DNA of 7,014 nt from Helicobacteraceae bacterium (GTDB taxonomy: Bacteria > Campylobacterota > Campylobacteria > Campylobacterales > Sulfurimonadaceae), in contig CANMHZ010000062.1 in the NCBI GenBank assembly GCA_947497635.1, positions 1 to 7,014 of the forward strand, read 5' to 3'. Position numbers and translations under genes: made by a program. Below, piece after piece: positions 1 to 7,014 of this stretch. Within the stretch, counting starts at the first letter, position 1, and each line of letters begins with the position of its first letter. The notes under the pieces are model-generated. The model did not search any database. It was not told the DNA's origin and saw only the letters and a list, made by a program, of their open reading frames with translations.

Positions 1-1027
1 AGCAGACGGGCCGTTTCACTTAATATATTTAGTTTTTGTTCCATAATTGATTTTTTTAGGGTTCCTTCTTCCATTTGTTTCAGAAGTTGTTTTGTCTCTC
101 TTTCGATAATAGATCCACCGGTGATGGCATTCCCAAGGGGGGTATTCACTTCATGCGCAACGCCGCTGACGAGATTTCCCAATGCTGCCATTTTTTCCGA
201 TTCTATGAGCTGAGCTTGTGTTTTTTTGAGTGTTTCAAGAGAGTTTTGGAGCTCTTGCGTTCGGGATTCTACGCGGGATTCTAAATGGGTTGTCAATGAT
301 TCTGTATCGCTTAAGAGAAGGTTAAAGGCATTGTACAAATACGAAATTTCATCCTCTTTATTATGGGTGACACGAAGAGAGTAATTGTTTTTTTCAGCCA
401 CCTCTTTTGCTGCCTCTGTCAACGTCAGAATCGGTTGAAGAATTTTTTTGCTTAGGGAATAGGAGAGAAGATAGACGAAAAAAATCAGCCCTATCGAAAA
501 AATAGAGGTAGCTTTGAGTAGTTCAGCGCTAAAAGCGGTGATACGATCTGTTTTTTTCTCGATATAGAGATAGCCTAAAAGATGATTGTTTTGTTTAATT
601 TCGAGGGTAGCCTTCAACTTTCCAAGCTTCCATGGTATCCAACTAGCATTCTCAAACCGTATTCCTAAAGGAAGGATAGCATGATTCCTAAAGGAAGGAT
701 AGCATGAGGAAGAAGTTGATGTGCAGAGCTAATGGCGGTCAGAGGTTTTTTATTGGGGTCGTAAATAACAGCCATAAGCACATCCTTATTTTCGTGTAGT
801 CGCTGCAGGTTCGTTTCGACTCCTTGAATATCAAAGAATGCTAATGGTGCTGTGACTAAATCGACAATCAAATCAGCTTCCAATGCACTTTCTCGAATAA
901 AAGCGCGTTTCTCATGGTCAATATTGTACAAAACTTGAAATAATGTTCCAAGAATAACAATAAATAGACTTGTGCTGACTAAAGAAAAAACCATTTGAGA
1001 AGTGATAGAGTGCTTATTTAATCGCAT
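1..1027 (-). pseudogene. Membrane sensor histidine kinase (CHASE8-like, HAMP, HisKA), frameshifted by a 23-bp duplication; 3' end beyond window
   Basis: The ATG at 1027 lies inside the end of the YfiR-like gene (14-bp overlap) and opens a 120-codon frame that ends at TAG 665-667. If one copy of the 23-bp repeat at 661-706 is removed, the frame runs without a stop to the window edge (334 full codons). The repaired protein has TM1 at about residues 12-34, then a periplasmic domain whose pattern (RESALEADLIVDLVTAPLAFFD, then a short VIYDPNKKP strand) resembles CHASE8 of YfiN. TM2 is at about 165-184, HAMP at about 186-233, followed by a coiled coil and a HisKA box GVAHEVNTPLG with the phospho-accepting His at about residue 284 (codon 153-155). 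The ATPase domain, and any hybrid receiver, would lie outside the window. As read, the product stops in the sensor domain and has no kinase part, so the gene is probably inactive or switched off. A sequencing error is the main alternative. Confidence 0.85.
661..706. repeat. Exact 23-bp tandem duplication inside the kinase gene
   Basis: Two identical adjacent 23-bp units, 661-683 and 684-706, begin ATTCCTAAAGGAAGG and end ATAGCATG. Each contains the short inverted repeat TTCCT-AA-AGGAA (662-673 and 685-696), which could form a small hairpin and favour slippage. Since 23 is not a multiple of three, the second unit shifts the kinase reading frame and brings in a TAG at 665-667. One unit, or four (net +69), would keep the frame open. 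Confidence 0.95.
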
Positions 1028-1562
1028 TTTTATTCTCCGTAGGTTCGATAACGGTGGCAAAGTTAAGAAGCTTATAGCTGGCATTTAAGTGGGCATTTTT
1101 AAGGTTGCGTTGATTGATAGTAAATCGAAAGGTATTGTTTTGCAAATAAAATCCGATCATGGCACCTCTTTTGGTGTCGTCATCATTATCACTAATGATT
1201 AAAACATTGTTTTTTTGTAATGAATTTAAAAGAGCTTCATTTTGATTGGGTTTGGATTCTCGGAAATAGAGGATATGACATTTCATCATTTTCTCTTGAT
1301 CCTCTCCTATTTTTAGAGAGATAACGGTGATTGGACGGTTATTGAAAAGGCGGGATGAATAATTTTTTTGAAGCATCTGAGCAAAAGGTTCATCATTGTA
1401 CACACAAACACGATAGGAGTCGATCGGTGTCGGCCACTGAATAAACATTGCAAAACGTTCGAGTAAGGCGGCTTTGATCGTTTCTTCAGAAACAGCAAAT
1501 AATGAAGTGGTATAACAAAGGGAAAAGAAGACAACAGCAGCAAGAATTTTTGTTACTTTCAT
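1014..1562 (-). CDS. YfiR-family (DUF4154) periplasmic regulatory protein
   Basis: This 182-residue protein has a signal peptide (lysines at 2 and 5, hydrophobic 7-22, likely cleavage after LFA-23). The mature part fits the YfiR/DUF4154 pattern. It opens with IKAALLERFAMFIQWP (29-44), where the family usually reads IKAAFLYNFAKFVEWP. A RVCVYNDEPF strand (51-60) and a KCHILYF strand (94-100) follow. The C-terminal core is GAMIGFYLQNNTFRFTIN, followed by an ASYKLLNFA helix. Mature cysteines C53 and C95 could form one disulfide; P. aeruginosa YfiR has two. In that species YfiR is a periplasmic inhibitor that binds the sensor domain of YfiN. Here the adjacent partner is a kinase with a similar periplasmic domain, so the inferred role is control of that kinase. 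The start lies 9 bases after the upstream stop with no strong Shine-Dalgarno, which suggests translational coupling. Confidence 0.85.
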   Translation of the reverse strand: MKVTKILAAVVFFSLCYTTSLFAVSEETIKAALLERFAMFIQWPTPIDSYRVCVYNDEPFAQMLQKNYSSRLFNNRPITVISLKIGEDQEKMMKCHILYFRESKPNQNEALLNSLQKNNVLIISDNDDDTKRGAMIGFYLQNNTFRFTINQRNLKNAHLNASYKLLNFATVIEPTENKNAIK

Positions 1563-1571
1563 GTCGTTCGA

Positions 1572-3275
1572 TCAGACCAAATCAGATTTTGGTTCGCCTA
1601 AAAAATATCCTTGGGCATAATCAACTCCTAATGACTTGACAATCTCATAAACTTGAGCACTATGGACAAACTCTGCAACGGTTTTTACCCCTATTTTATG
1701 GGTGAAAAAAAGGATTGACTCAGTTACTGTTTGTGACTTTTTATTGACATCAATATCTTTGATATACGTACCATCAATTTTTACAATTGCGAGATCCAAA
1801 TTACCCAGTTGAGCGAAGTTTGAACACTGAACACCGAAATCGTCCAAACATAGATGGTATCCTCTGGCTGTTAGCTCATTGAGATATTTTTCAGCACCTG
1901 GATTACTCAAAATACTATTTTCTTCGAGAATTTCAAAATAAATTCGGTCGGTTTCAATTCCATAGTGCTCACGCGTCCGTTCGATAAATCCAATAAAATC
2001 CGATTCCATAAGATCTTGATCGGTGATATTAACGGAGAAAGAGAGTGTATTTGACGCAAATCGCGCACATGCTTGTTCAAACATTCGTTGCGTTATTTGG
2101 TACAACAATCCAGCGTATCGAGCCGTAGGAAGGAATAGATAGGGGGAATAAATGACACCCTCATGCTCAAGGCGCACAAGAACTTCATATTTTATAATCT
2201 CCTCGGTTTTACAATCAACGATGGGTTGATAATAGGCGATTAATTTATTGTTGTCAAGAGCATCTTTGAGCCATTTTGTCCATTTGGTATTTTCTTGAAT
2301 CTGTTTGATAACGGCTAGACTATCAGAGTATGTTTGCACCCTGTTTCGGCTCATTTTTCGTGCTTCACGTAATGCTATTTCAGCTTTTTGAATCATATTC
2401 CCAATATCTTTTTCAACAATACCTATTGTGACGTTGATACGGTGTTCTATTCCATTGATGAGGAATGAATGTTTGCTAATAGTATTTTGGATCATAAGAA
2501 CTTCATTTTGAACATCCCGCCCCTCGCTGTGGGAAGTCAGCACGGCAAATATATCCGCTTCAAGACGGTAGATATTACATTCCATACAAGAAGCATTGCG
2601 TAAAATTTTGCTAAACTGCAGTAGCATTTGATCCCCAACTTCAAATCCGTATACGTCATTAATCATACTAAAAGCATCAATATTGAGTAAAATAAGGGAC
2701 ATAGGCAACTGTGTATCGAGATCGTAATTGAGCTTGACCCGATTACCAATTCCCGTTAACGCATCCGTTATGAGAGTCGTGTAAATTTCATTTTTTTTAT
2801 TAAGAAGTTCAATAATTTGCTTGTATTGTGAAAGGGCACTGCGAACAGTGGTATAAAGTCTATCGGTTGTCAGTTCTGTTTTTTCTTTGTAGTCATTGAT
2901 ATCATAGTGGTCAATGACATATCTCTCCGGTGCGACTCCAGGTTGCCCTGTTCGGATGATAATCCGTACCGTTGTATTATTGAGACGATAGCGAATAGTT
3001 TCGACAAGATCCAAACCAGCCGTTTCTGATTCCATAACGACATCAAGTAAGATTATTGCAATCTCATCTTGCTGTTCTAAAATTTTAGTGGCTTCATGGG
3101 CACTGTATGCTGAGAGAAATTGAAGAGGTTTACGTTCAAAAGTAAAGTCATGCAACGCCAATTTGGTAAAAGAGTGGACTTCGGCATCATCGTCGACAAT
3201 CATCACTATCCACGGAGATTCGCGTACTTCTTCATGCTCGTTCTCGGGGGCGAATAAAAGCTCATCTGTCTCCAT
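1572..3275 (-). CDS. Response regulator with receiver, degenerate GGDEF and EAL domains; probable c-di-GMP phosphodiesterase
   Basis: This 567-residue protein has no signal or membrane segment, so it is cytoplasmic. The receiver (about 22-148) has acidic residues D28-D30, phospho-acceptor D78 (IILLDVV), T109 and a lysine at 130 or 132. A GGDEF fold (about 166-315) begins DALTGIGNR, but its active-site loop reads EADIF (239-243) instead of GGDEF, so cyclase activity is unlikely; it may serve as a regulatory GTP-binding domain. The EAL domain (about 334-565) keeps the expected catalytic set: E364 in EVL, N416, E448, D478-D479 in DDFG, K499, E535 and Q555. It therefore probably hydrolyses c-di-GMP to pGpG. 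It is the first gene of a three-gene operon with the YfiR-like protein and the kinase, which is its likely phosphate donor. The start is supported by AAGGAAG 7 bases upstream. Confidence 0.9.
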   Translation of the reverse strand: METDELLFAPENEHEEVRESPWIVMIVDDDAEVHSFTKLALHDFTFERKPLQFLSAYSAHEATKILEQQDEIAIILLDVVMESETAGLDLVETIRYRLNNTTVRIIIRTGQPGVAPERYVIDHYDINDYKEKTELTTDRLYTTVRSALSQYKQIIELLNKKNEIYTTLITDALTGIGNRVKLNYDLDTQLPMSLILLNIDAFSMINDVYGFEVGDQMLLQFSKILRNASCMECNIYRLEADIFAVLTSHSEGRDVQNEVLMIQNTISKHSFLINGIEHRINVTIGIVEKDIGNMIQKAEIALREARKMSRNRVQTYSDSLAVIKQIQENTKWTKWLKDALDNNKLIAYYQPIVDCKTEEIIKYEVLVRLEHEGVIYSPYLFLPTARYAGLLYQITQRMFEQACARFASNTLSFSVNITDQDLMESDFIGFIERTREHYGIETDRIYFEILEENSILSNPGAEKYLNELTARGYHLCLDDFGVQCSNFAQLGNLDLAIVKIDGTYIKDIDVNKKSQTVTESILFFTHKIGVKTVAEFVHSAQVYEIVKSLGVDYAQGYFLGEPKSDLV

Positions 3276-3282
3276 CCCATTA

Positions 3283-3289
3283 CTTCCTT
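3283..3289 (-). promoter_or_regulatory. Ribosome binding site of the GGDEF-EAL regulator gene
   Basis: AAGGAAG on the minus strand lies 7 bases upstream of the ATG at 3275. It supports that ATG over the out-of-frame ATG four bases before it. Confidence 0.7.
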
Positions 3290-3309
3290 CTTTTGACTAC
3301 TTGTTTTTA

Positions 3310-3315
3310 ATTATA
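3310..3315 (-). promoter_or_regulatory. Candidate -10 box for the signalling operon
   Basis: A perfect TATAAT lies on the minus strand about 35 bases before the regulator start codon, which would give a leader of roughly 27 bases. No TTGACA-like -35 is visible at the usual distance. Weak -35 elements are common in Campylobacterota, but in AT-rich DNA a lone -10 match can occur by chance. Confidence 0.45.
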
Positions 3316-3397
3316 TTAGGATAATCATAAATAGCGTATAAAATGAAGAGATATTTGATAGGTATTTTTTAGGGATAATAAGTGTAAAATTATTACC

Positions 3398-6019
3398 ATG
3401 AAAACAATGACATTAGCTGAATTATTTTTAGCATTTGCAACCTCAGAAGAGGGGTTAAGTGATGAGGTGGTGCAACGACGGCATCAACAATACGGGCTTA
3501 ATACCCTTCCTCATATCCCTATAAAACCGTGGTATCAAAAACTAGCCGCTCAATTTACCCATTTTTTTGCTCTTTTATTGTGGGTTGCGGCAGTAATCAG
3601 CTTCGTGACTGGGTGGTTGGATCCCTCTTCTCATATGCTCCCAATCGGATGGGCTATCGTTATTGTCATTCTCCTCAACGGAGCATTCGGATTTTATCAG
3701 GAGATTCGTACCGAAAAAAGTTTGGAAGCGCTACGTAATATACTCCCCCTAAAAGTGAGAGTAGTACGTGCAGGAGAAGAGAGTGTCGTCTCTGCTGAAC
3801 AACTTGTTCCAGGGGATATTGTCATTCTCAATGAGGGGGATAAAGTACCCTCAGATATGTATGTCATCCGTGCATTTGATTTGTGGGTCAATGAGAGTAC
3901 GTTGACGGGTGAGAGTGAATTTGTTTCGTGCGATGCCGTAGGTTCTGCTCATCATAAAACCCTCTTGTACTCTGGGACGTATGTTGTCAAGGGGGAAGGG
4001 CGGGGATTGGTGTATGCGACAGGCAAAGAGAGCCGATACGGAACCATCGCGGCATTGACCCAGAGTGTTGATTCGGGGGAGAGCCATCTCCAAAAAGAGA
4101 TTGCCCATATCTCCAAGGTGATTGCCTTGACCTCTTTTGTCATTGCAGGGGGGTTGATTGTTATCGCTACCGTAGCGGGAGGGTTTGAACTGTGGAAAAC
4201 TTTTTTGTTTGCACTGGGGGTTTTGGTTGCCTTGATTCCCGAAGGGTTACTCCCCACCGTGACACTGGCGCTAGCATTTGGGGCGCAACGGATGGCATCC
4301 AAAGGATTTCTTGTCAATGGTCTCAGTGTTATTGAGAATTTAGGAGCCATCACAGTGATTGCAACCGATAAGACGGGGACGATTACCCAAAACAAGATGG
4401 AAGTAGCATCATGGGAAGAGGAGAAAAAAGAAAAAATTCCCTCATTGTTACTTTTAGATGCGGCATTGTTATGCAATCGTGCGGAGATTCAAAGTGGTGA
4501 CCCCGTAGAGCAGGCATTGGTGATATTCGCCAATCAGTATACCGACGTGACGCATCGACGAGGTGAGACTCCGCTAGTGGCTGATTATGCGTTTGACTAC
4601 CATCTCAAACGGATGTCTACAGTACATTCAGCAAAAGAGGGATACGTCATCTTTTGCAAAGGTGCACCTGAAATTGTCCTCGCGTTGTGTCATACACTCG
4701 TAACACGAGAGGGGACAAAAGAGTTTACCGAAGATGAACATCAAAAATTGATCGCTCAACATGATGCACTAGCGGCGTTAGGGTATCGGGTTATTGCTTT
4801 TGCTACACGAAAGTGTCTGACATTGCCCGTGTCACGACAAGAGGCGGAGAGTGGTTTGAGTTTTATCGGATTCATTGCGATGGTTGATCCGTTGCGAAGT
4901 GATATTAAAGAGGCGGTTGGTCTGTGTCACAAAGCGGGGATTCGGGTCTTGATGATTACCGGAGATCATCCTATTACGGCGGCGGCAATTGGGATACAAG
5001 CAGGTATTATTACTGCGAATTCAGAAGTGACGACAGGGGAACATCTGGAGAAACTTCCCCCCTCAGCGATCAAACGGTTATTACGGCGTAATCATGTTTT
5101 TGCCCGTGTTTCTCCAGAGCAAAAACTCTTTCTGGTAGGACAGCTCAAAGAGATGGGAGAGACAGTCGCCGTAACGGGGGATGGCGTAAACGATGCTCCT
5201 GCTTTAAAAAAAGCCGATGTCGGTATTGCAATGGGGTCAGGAACCGATGTGGCAAAACAATCCGCTGATGCGGTGTTGATGGATGACCATTTTGCGACGA
5301 TTGTTAAGGGGATAGAAGAGGGGCGCGCCGTACATGAAAACATACGCCGTTTTATCACCTATATGCTTTCCAATAATCTTCCCGAAGCAGTTCCCTATAT
5401 TTTCTTCTTTTCGATGGGACTTCCTTTGGCACTTCCCGTCACGCTTGTACTCGCCATTGATTTGGGGACGAATATTTTACCGGGGATGGCATTGGGGGCA
5501 GAATTACCGCACGCTGGATTGATGAATCAGCCACCTCATAGCCGTAAAGAACGGATATTGACTCGCAATGTCTATTTTCGCTCTTTTGGGTTTTTAGGAT
5601 TGATTACGGCAGTATTGTCTATGGGTCTTTTTTGGGTGTATCTAAAAGCGCATGGGTGGAACGGTGGAGCGTTGTTGTTGAATGATCCATTATACTTACA
5701 AGCAACAACGGTAACTTTTAGTGCGATAGTCTTTGCGCAGATTGCCAACGGTCTCTCGTGCCGTAGTACCAAAGACTCGTTGTGGAAAATTGGGGTATGG
5801 AGCAATCGCTATTATGTGGCAGGTGTCGGAGTGCAATTGGGTGTTTTGTTCACGTTGATCTTTTTCGCTCCTTTGAGCACTGTTTTCGGTACCGCTATGT
5901 TTGATCCGATCTATTGGTGGGCTGTCATTGCAGTTATGGTGATTGTTTTGGTAGCAGAAGAGATGCGCAAGGGGTGGAACAGAGGCTACTCACATACGAA
6001 AATTCATATTGTCGCTTAA
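3398..6019 (+). CDS. P-type cation-transporting ATPase, Na,K/H,K-ATPase-like (P2C-like)
   Basis: This is a full-length 873-residue inner-membrane pump. The actuator motif is TGES (170-173), the phosphorylation site DKTGT is at D324, the nucleotide-domain motif is KGAPE (421-425), then MITGDHP (519-525) and TGDGVNDAP with D595 and D599. About ten membrane helices are expected: M1-M2 near 52-100, M3-M4 near 240-295, and M5-M10 from about 652 to 855. M4 reads PEGLLPTVT, M5 NNLPEAVPY, M6 AIDLGTN and M8 FAQIANGLSCR, and the C-terminus has WW followed by EEMRK; all resemble the animal alpha subunit. Of its ion-site residues, E282, N660, E663, D688 and Q781 are kept, while N692 and N784 replace aspartates. 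The ion is uncertain (Na+, K+, H+ or Ca2+). The N-terminus fits the family (LSDEVVQRRHQQYGLN), so this start is likely. No good Shine-Dalgarno precedes the ATG, and GATAAT (3374-3379) is only a weak -10 candidate. Confidence 0.92.
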   Translation: MKTMTLAELFLAFATSEEGLSDEVVQRRHQQYGLNTLPHIPIKPWYQKLAAQFTHFFALLLWVAAVISFVTGWLDPSSHMLPIGWAIVIVILLNGAFGFYQEIRTEKSLEALRNILPLKVRVVRAGEESVVSAEQLVPGDIVILNEGDKVPSDMYVIRAFDLWVNESTLTGESEFVSCDAVGSAHHKTLLYSGTYVVKGEGRGLVYATGKESRYGTIAALTQSVDSGESHLQKEIAHISKVIALTSFVIAGGLIVIATVAGGFELWKTFLFALGVLVALIPEGLLPTVTLALAFGAQRMASKGFLVNGLSVIENLGAITVIATDKTGTITQNKMEVASWEEEKKEKIPSLLLLDAALLCNRAEIQSGDPVEQALVIFANQYTDVTHRRGETPLVADYAFDYHLKRMSTVHSAKEGYVIFCKGAPEIVLALCHTLVTREGTKEFTEDEHQKLIAQHDALAALGYRVIAFATRKCLTLPVSRQEAESGLSFIGFIAMVDPLRSDIKEAVGLCHKAGIRVLMITGDHPITAAAIGIQAGIITANSEVTTGEHLEKLPPSAIKRLLRRNHVFARVSPEQKLFLVGQLKEMGETVAVTGDGVNDAPALKKADVGIAMGSGTDVAKQSADAVLMDDHFATIVKGIEEGRAVHENIRRFITYMLSNNLPEAVPYIFFFSMGLPLALPVTLVLAIDLGTNILPGMALGAELPHAGLMNQPPHSRKERILTRNVYFRSFGFLGLITAVLSMGLFWVYLKAHGWNGGALLLNDPLYLQATTVTFSAIVFAQIANGLSCRSTKDSLWKIGVWSNRYYVAGVGVQLGVLFTLIFFAPLSTVFGTAMFDPIYWWAVIAVMVIVLVAEEMRKGWNRGYSHTKIHIVA

Positions 6020-6868
6020 AACCATGTCATCAAGTTTGTGCAATGCTGTATTTGTGGGTTTGATATTGAGAGGTACTTTATAGCTCGAGATATTTGTAAT
6101 ATCAGTAAACTTTGCTTTGAATCCTACCGTTACAGCGTACGTATTTTGTGAAATATTATTGGTATATTCTGTTGAAAAGTAGCCGTAATTGAGTACATAT
6201 CCATTGGAAACATTATTTTGCATATTCGTATACGAATACCCTAGCTTAATGTTTTTGTTGGGGTAATAGTTGAAATTACTACCATAATTTTGTTCTTTAG
6301 ACGCAAGATTGTGATAAAGCTGATTTCCATTTAAGCGTACATCAATCGTCCCTATAGGTATTTCTGCACGTTTGGCAATTTGACAATAGGTATCTTTTAG
6401 GGTCTGATTGCTAATTGGGTTATCTGGATTGGTTTTATTGGCAATTATTTCCGTCATACTGCTGCCAACTTCCAAATCTAAATTATTATAAAATTTATAC
6501 CCAACACCCAATGCTGTAGAATATTGACTGACATTATCTTTTATAAAATCATTGCTCGATAGATTTTGATTGAGATAGTTGGCACCAAATTTTAGATACA
6601 GCGCATTTTGAAAAGGATTTATTTTTACAATAGCCCCTGTTTTAACAAAATCTGCAGATGTTTCAACTTTAAATTTTACATTGGTTGAATTATAAGAAAG
6701 TCCACCACCGCCATTACCGTTTATAAGTGCTTTTTCAGGGGTTGGCTTAATGCGATATATGGAAAGTGAATTGCTGTTTGAGGCATTTGTGTCATCGAAT
6801 GAAAAAGATTTAATCGGGATTATTGCTAAAAAAACCGCTGGTACGATAAAAACTTTTTGACCTATCAC
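5990..6868 (-). CDS. Predicted exported outer-membrane beta-barrel protein, function unknown
   Basis: This 292-residue protein is of no family I recognise. It has a signal-like N-terminus (hydrophobic about 6-19, likely cleavage near SFS-23) and then a low-complexity Asn/Ser stretch and GNGGGG (51-56). From about 63 to 254 come repeated alternating polar/apolar stretches with Gly and aromatic residues, such as ALYLKFGANY (89-98), STALGVGYKF (117-126), NIKLGYSYTN (206-215) and TYAVTVGFKAKF (243-254). This is typical of a small barrel of roughly 10-12 strands. The last strand ends in Phe, as barrels usually do, but a 38-residue polar tail follows. There is one cysteine (C162). It starts at GTG with AGAGG 6 bases upstream. 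The gene is AT-rich: 6481-6540 has 16 G+C in 60, against 31 in 60 at 5161-5220 of the ATPase. Its last ten codons, including the stop, overlap the ATPase gene antisense. A porin or adhesin-like surface protein is possible. Confidence 0.7.
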   Translation of the reverse strand: MIGQKVFIVPAVFLAIIPIKSFSFDDTNASNSNSLSIYRIKPTPEKALINGNGGGGLSYNSTNVKFKVETSADFVKTGAIVKINPFQNALYLKFGANYLNQNLSSNDFIKDNVSQYSTALGVGYKFYNNLDLEVGSSMTEIIANKTNPDNPISNQTLKDTYCQIAKRAEIPIGTIDVRLNGNQLYHNLASKEQNYGSNFNYYPNKNIKLGYSYTNMQNNVSNGYVLNYGYFSTEYTNNISQNTYAVTVGFKAKFTDITNISSYKVPLNIKPTNTALHKLDDMVLSDNMNFRM

Positions 6869-6874
6869 ACAGTA

Positions 6875-6879
6875 CCTCT
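6875..6879 (-). promoter_or_regulatory. Ribosome binding site deciding the GTG start of the barrel gene
   Basis: AGAGG on the minus strand lies 6 bases upstream of GTG 6868. No in-frame ATG lies nearby that would leave a signal peptide, so GTG is the preferred start. Confidence 0.6.
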
Positions 6880-6903
6880 AGTCCATTTTAAAATATTTTT
6901 TGA

Positions 6904-6922
6904 ACTATACAGACTTCTATAC
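6904..6922 (-). promoter_or_regulatory. Possible promoter or operator with GTATAG direct repeat upstream of the barrel gene
   Basis: On the minus strand GTATAG occurs twice with a 12-base period (6917-6922 and 6905-6910). The proximal copy is part of TATAGT (6904-6909), a possible -10 box that would give a leader of about 28 bases. No convincing -35 is seen. The repeat could be an operator, or chance in AT-rich DNA. Confidence 0.25.
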
Positions 6923-6932
6923 CAAACAAACC

Positions 6933-7014
6933 TCAAAAGACTGGCTTTAGCGTCTGAAAGTTGTCATTAATTCTAGCGCCTACTTTATCCAAGATAGTCT
7001 TCCATTTGATGTTA
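6933..7014 (-). CDS. Possible C-terminal end of an unidentified gene, cut by the window edge
   Basis: One minus-strand frame is open from the window edge for 26 codons and ends at TGA 6933-6935; the other two minus frames close quickly. The peptide contains ILDKVGARINDNFQTL, which looks like an amphipathic helix, and ends KPVF. It would lie 64 bases upstream of the barrel gene in the same direction. The length is too short to separate it from chance, and I recognise no family. Confidence 0.3.
   Translation of the reverse strand, partial: NIKWKTILDKVGARINDNFQTLKPVF

Noticed and set aside
75..284. Open frame of 69 codons on the plus strand
   Set aside because: It lies antisense to the HAMP/HisKA part of the kinase, which has clear family motifs; no independent support.
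661..706. The 23-bp repeat as an operator, attachment site or CRISPR-like repeat
   Set aside because: It lies within an otherwise continuous coding frame, has only two directly adjacent copies with no spacer, and is better explained as a slippage duplication.
1575..1592. Short inverted repeat ACCAAA/TTTGGT at the end of the regulator gene, considered as a terminator
   Set aside because: The stem is short and AT-rich, has no following T-run on the minus strand, and lies inside the coding sequence of a tightly spaced operon.
3952..4476. Minus-strand open frame of 174 codons inside the ATPase gene
   Set aside because: It is the antisense shadow of a strongly conserved P-type ATPase region including DKTGT; its own translation shows no family pattern.
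6933..7014. Right-edge sequence as the end of an insertion sequence
   Set aside because: No terminal inverted repeat, target duplication or recognisable transposase residues are visible in the short stretch available.

Overview
The window looks like chromosomal DNA of a free-living Campylobacterota-type bacterium (Sulfuricurvum/Sulfurimonas-like). This is inferred from moderate-to-low GC, tight gene packing and the style of the signalling proteins, not from a marker gene. No RNA gene, CRISPR array, insertion sequence or origin is visible.

Left part (1-3275, all minus strand): a compact signalling operon, read right to left. First comes a soluble response regulator with receiver, degenerate GGDEF and apparently intact EAL domains. 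Nine bases later comes a periplasmic YfiR-family (DUF4154) protein. Overlapping that gene by 14 bases is a membrane histidine kinase whose periplasmic domain resembles CHASE8, the sensor type found in YfiN. The likely circuit is a periplasmic YfiR-like protein controlling the kinase, which phosphorylates the regulator and so alters c-di-GMP. In Pseudomonas, YfiR instead acts directly on a membrane diguanylate cyclase. The kinase gene is broken here by an exact 23-bp tandem duplication (661-706). Removing one copy restores an open frame to the window edge.

Middle (3276-6019): a 122-bp divergent intergenic region with a good minus-strand -10 box, then on the plus strand an 873-residue P-type ATPase. 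Its membrane motifs resemble the animal Na,K/H,K-ATPase alpha subunit (P2C) more than a standard bacterial Ca2+ or K+ pump, but two ion-site aspartates are asparagine.

Right part (5990-7014, minus strand): an AT-rich gene for a predicted exported beta-barrel protein starting at GTG. Its 3' end overlaps the ATPase 3' end by 30 bp, convergently and in codon register. Beyond it are a short possible regulatory stretch with a GTATAG direct repeat and the possible C-terminal end of another minus-strand gene cut by the window edge.
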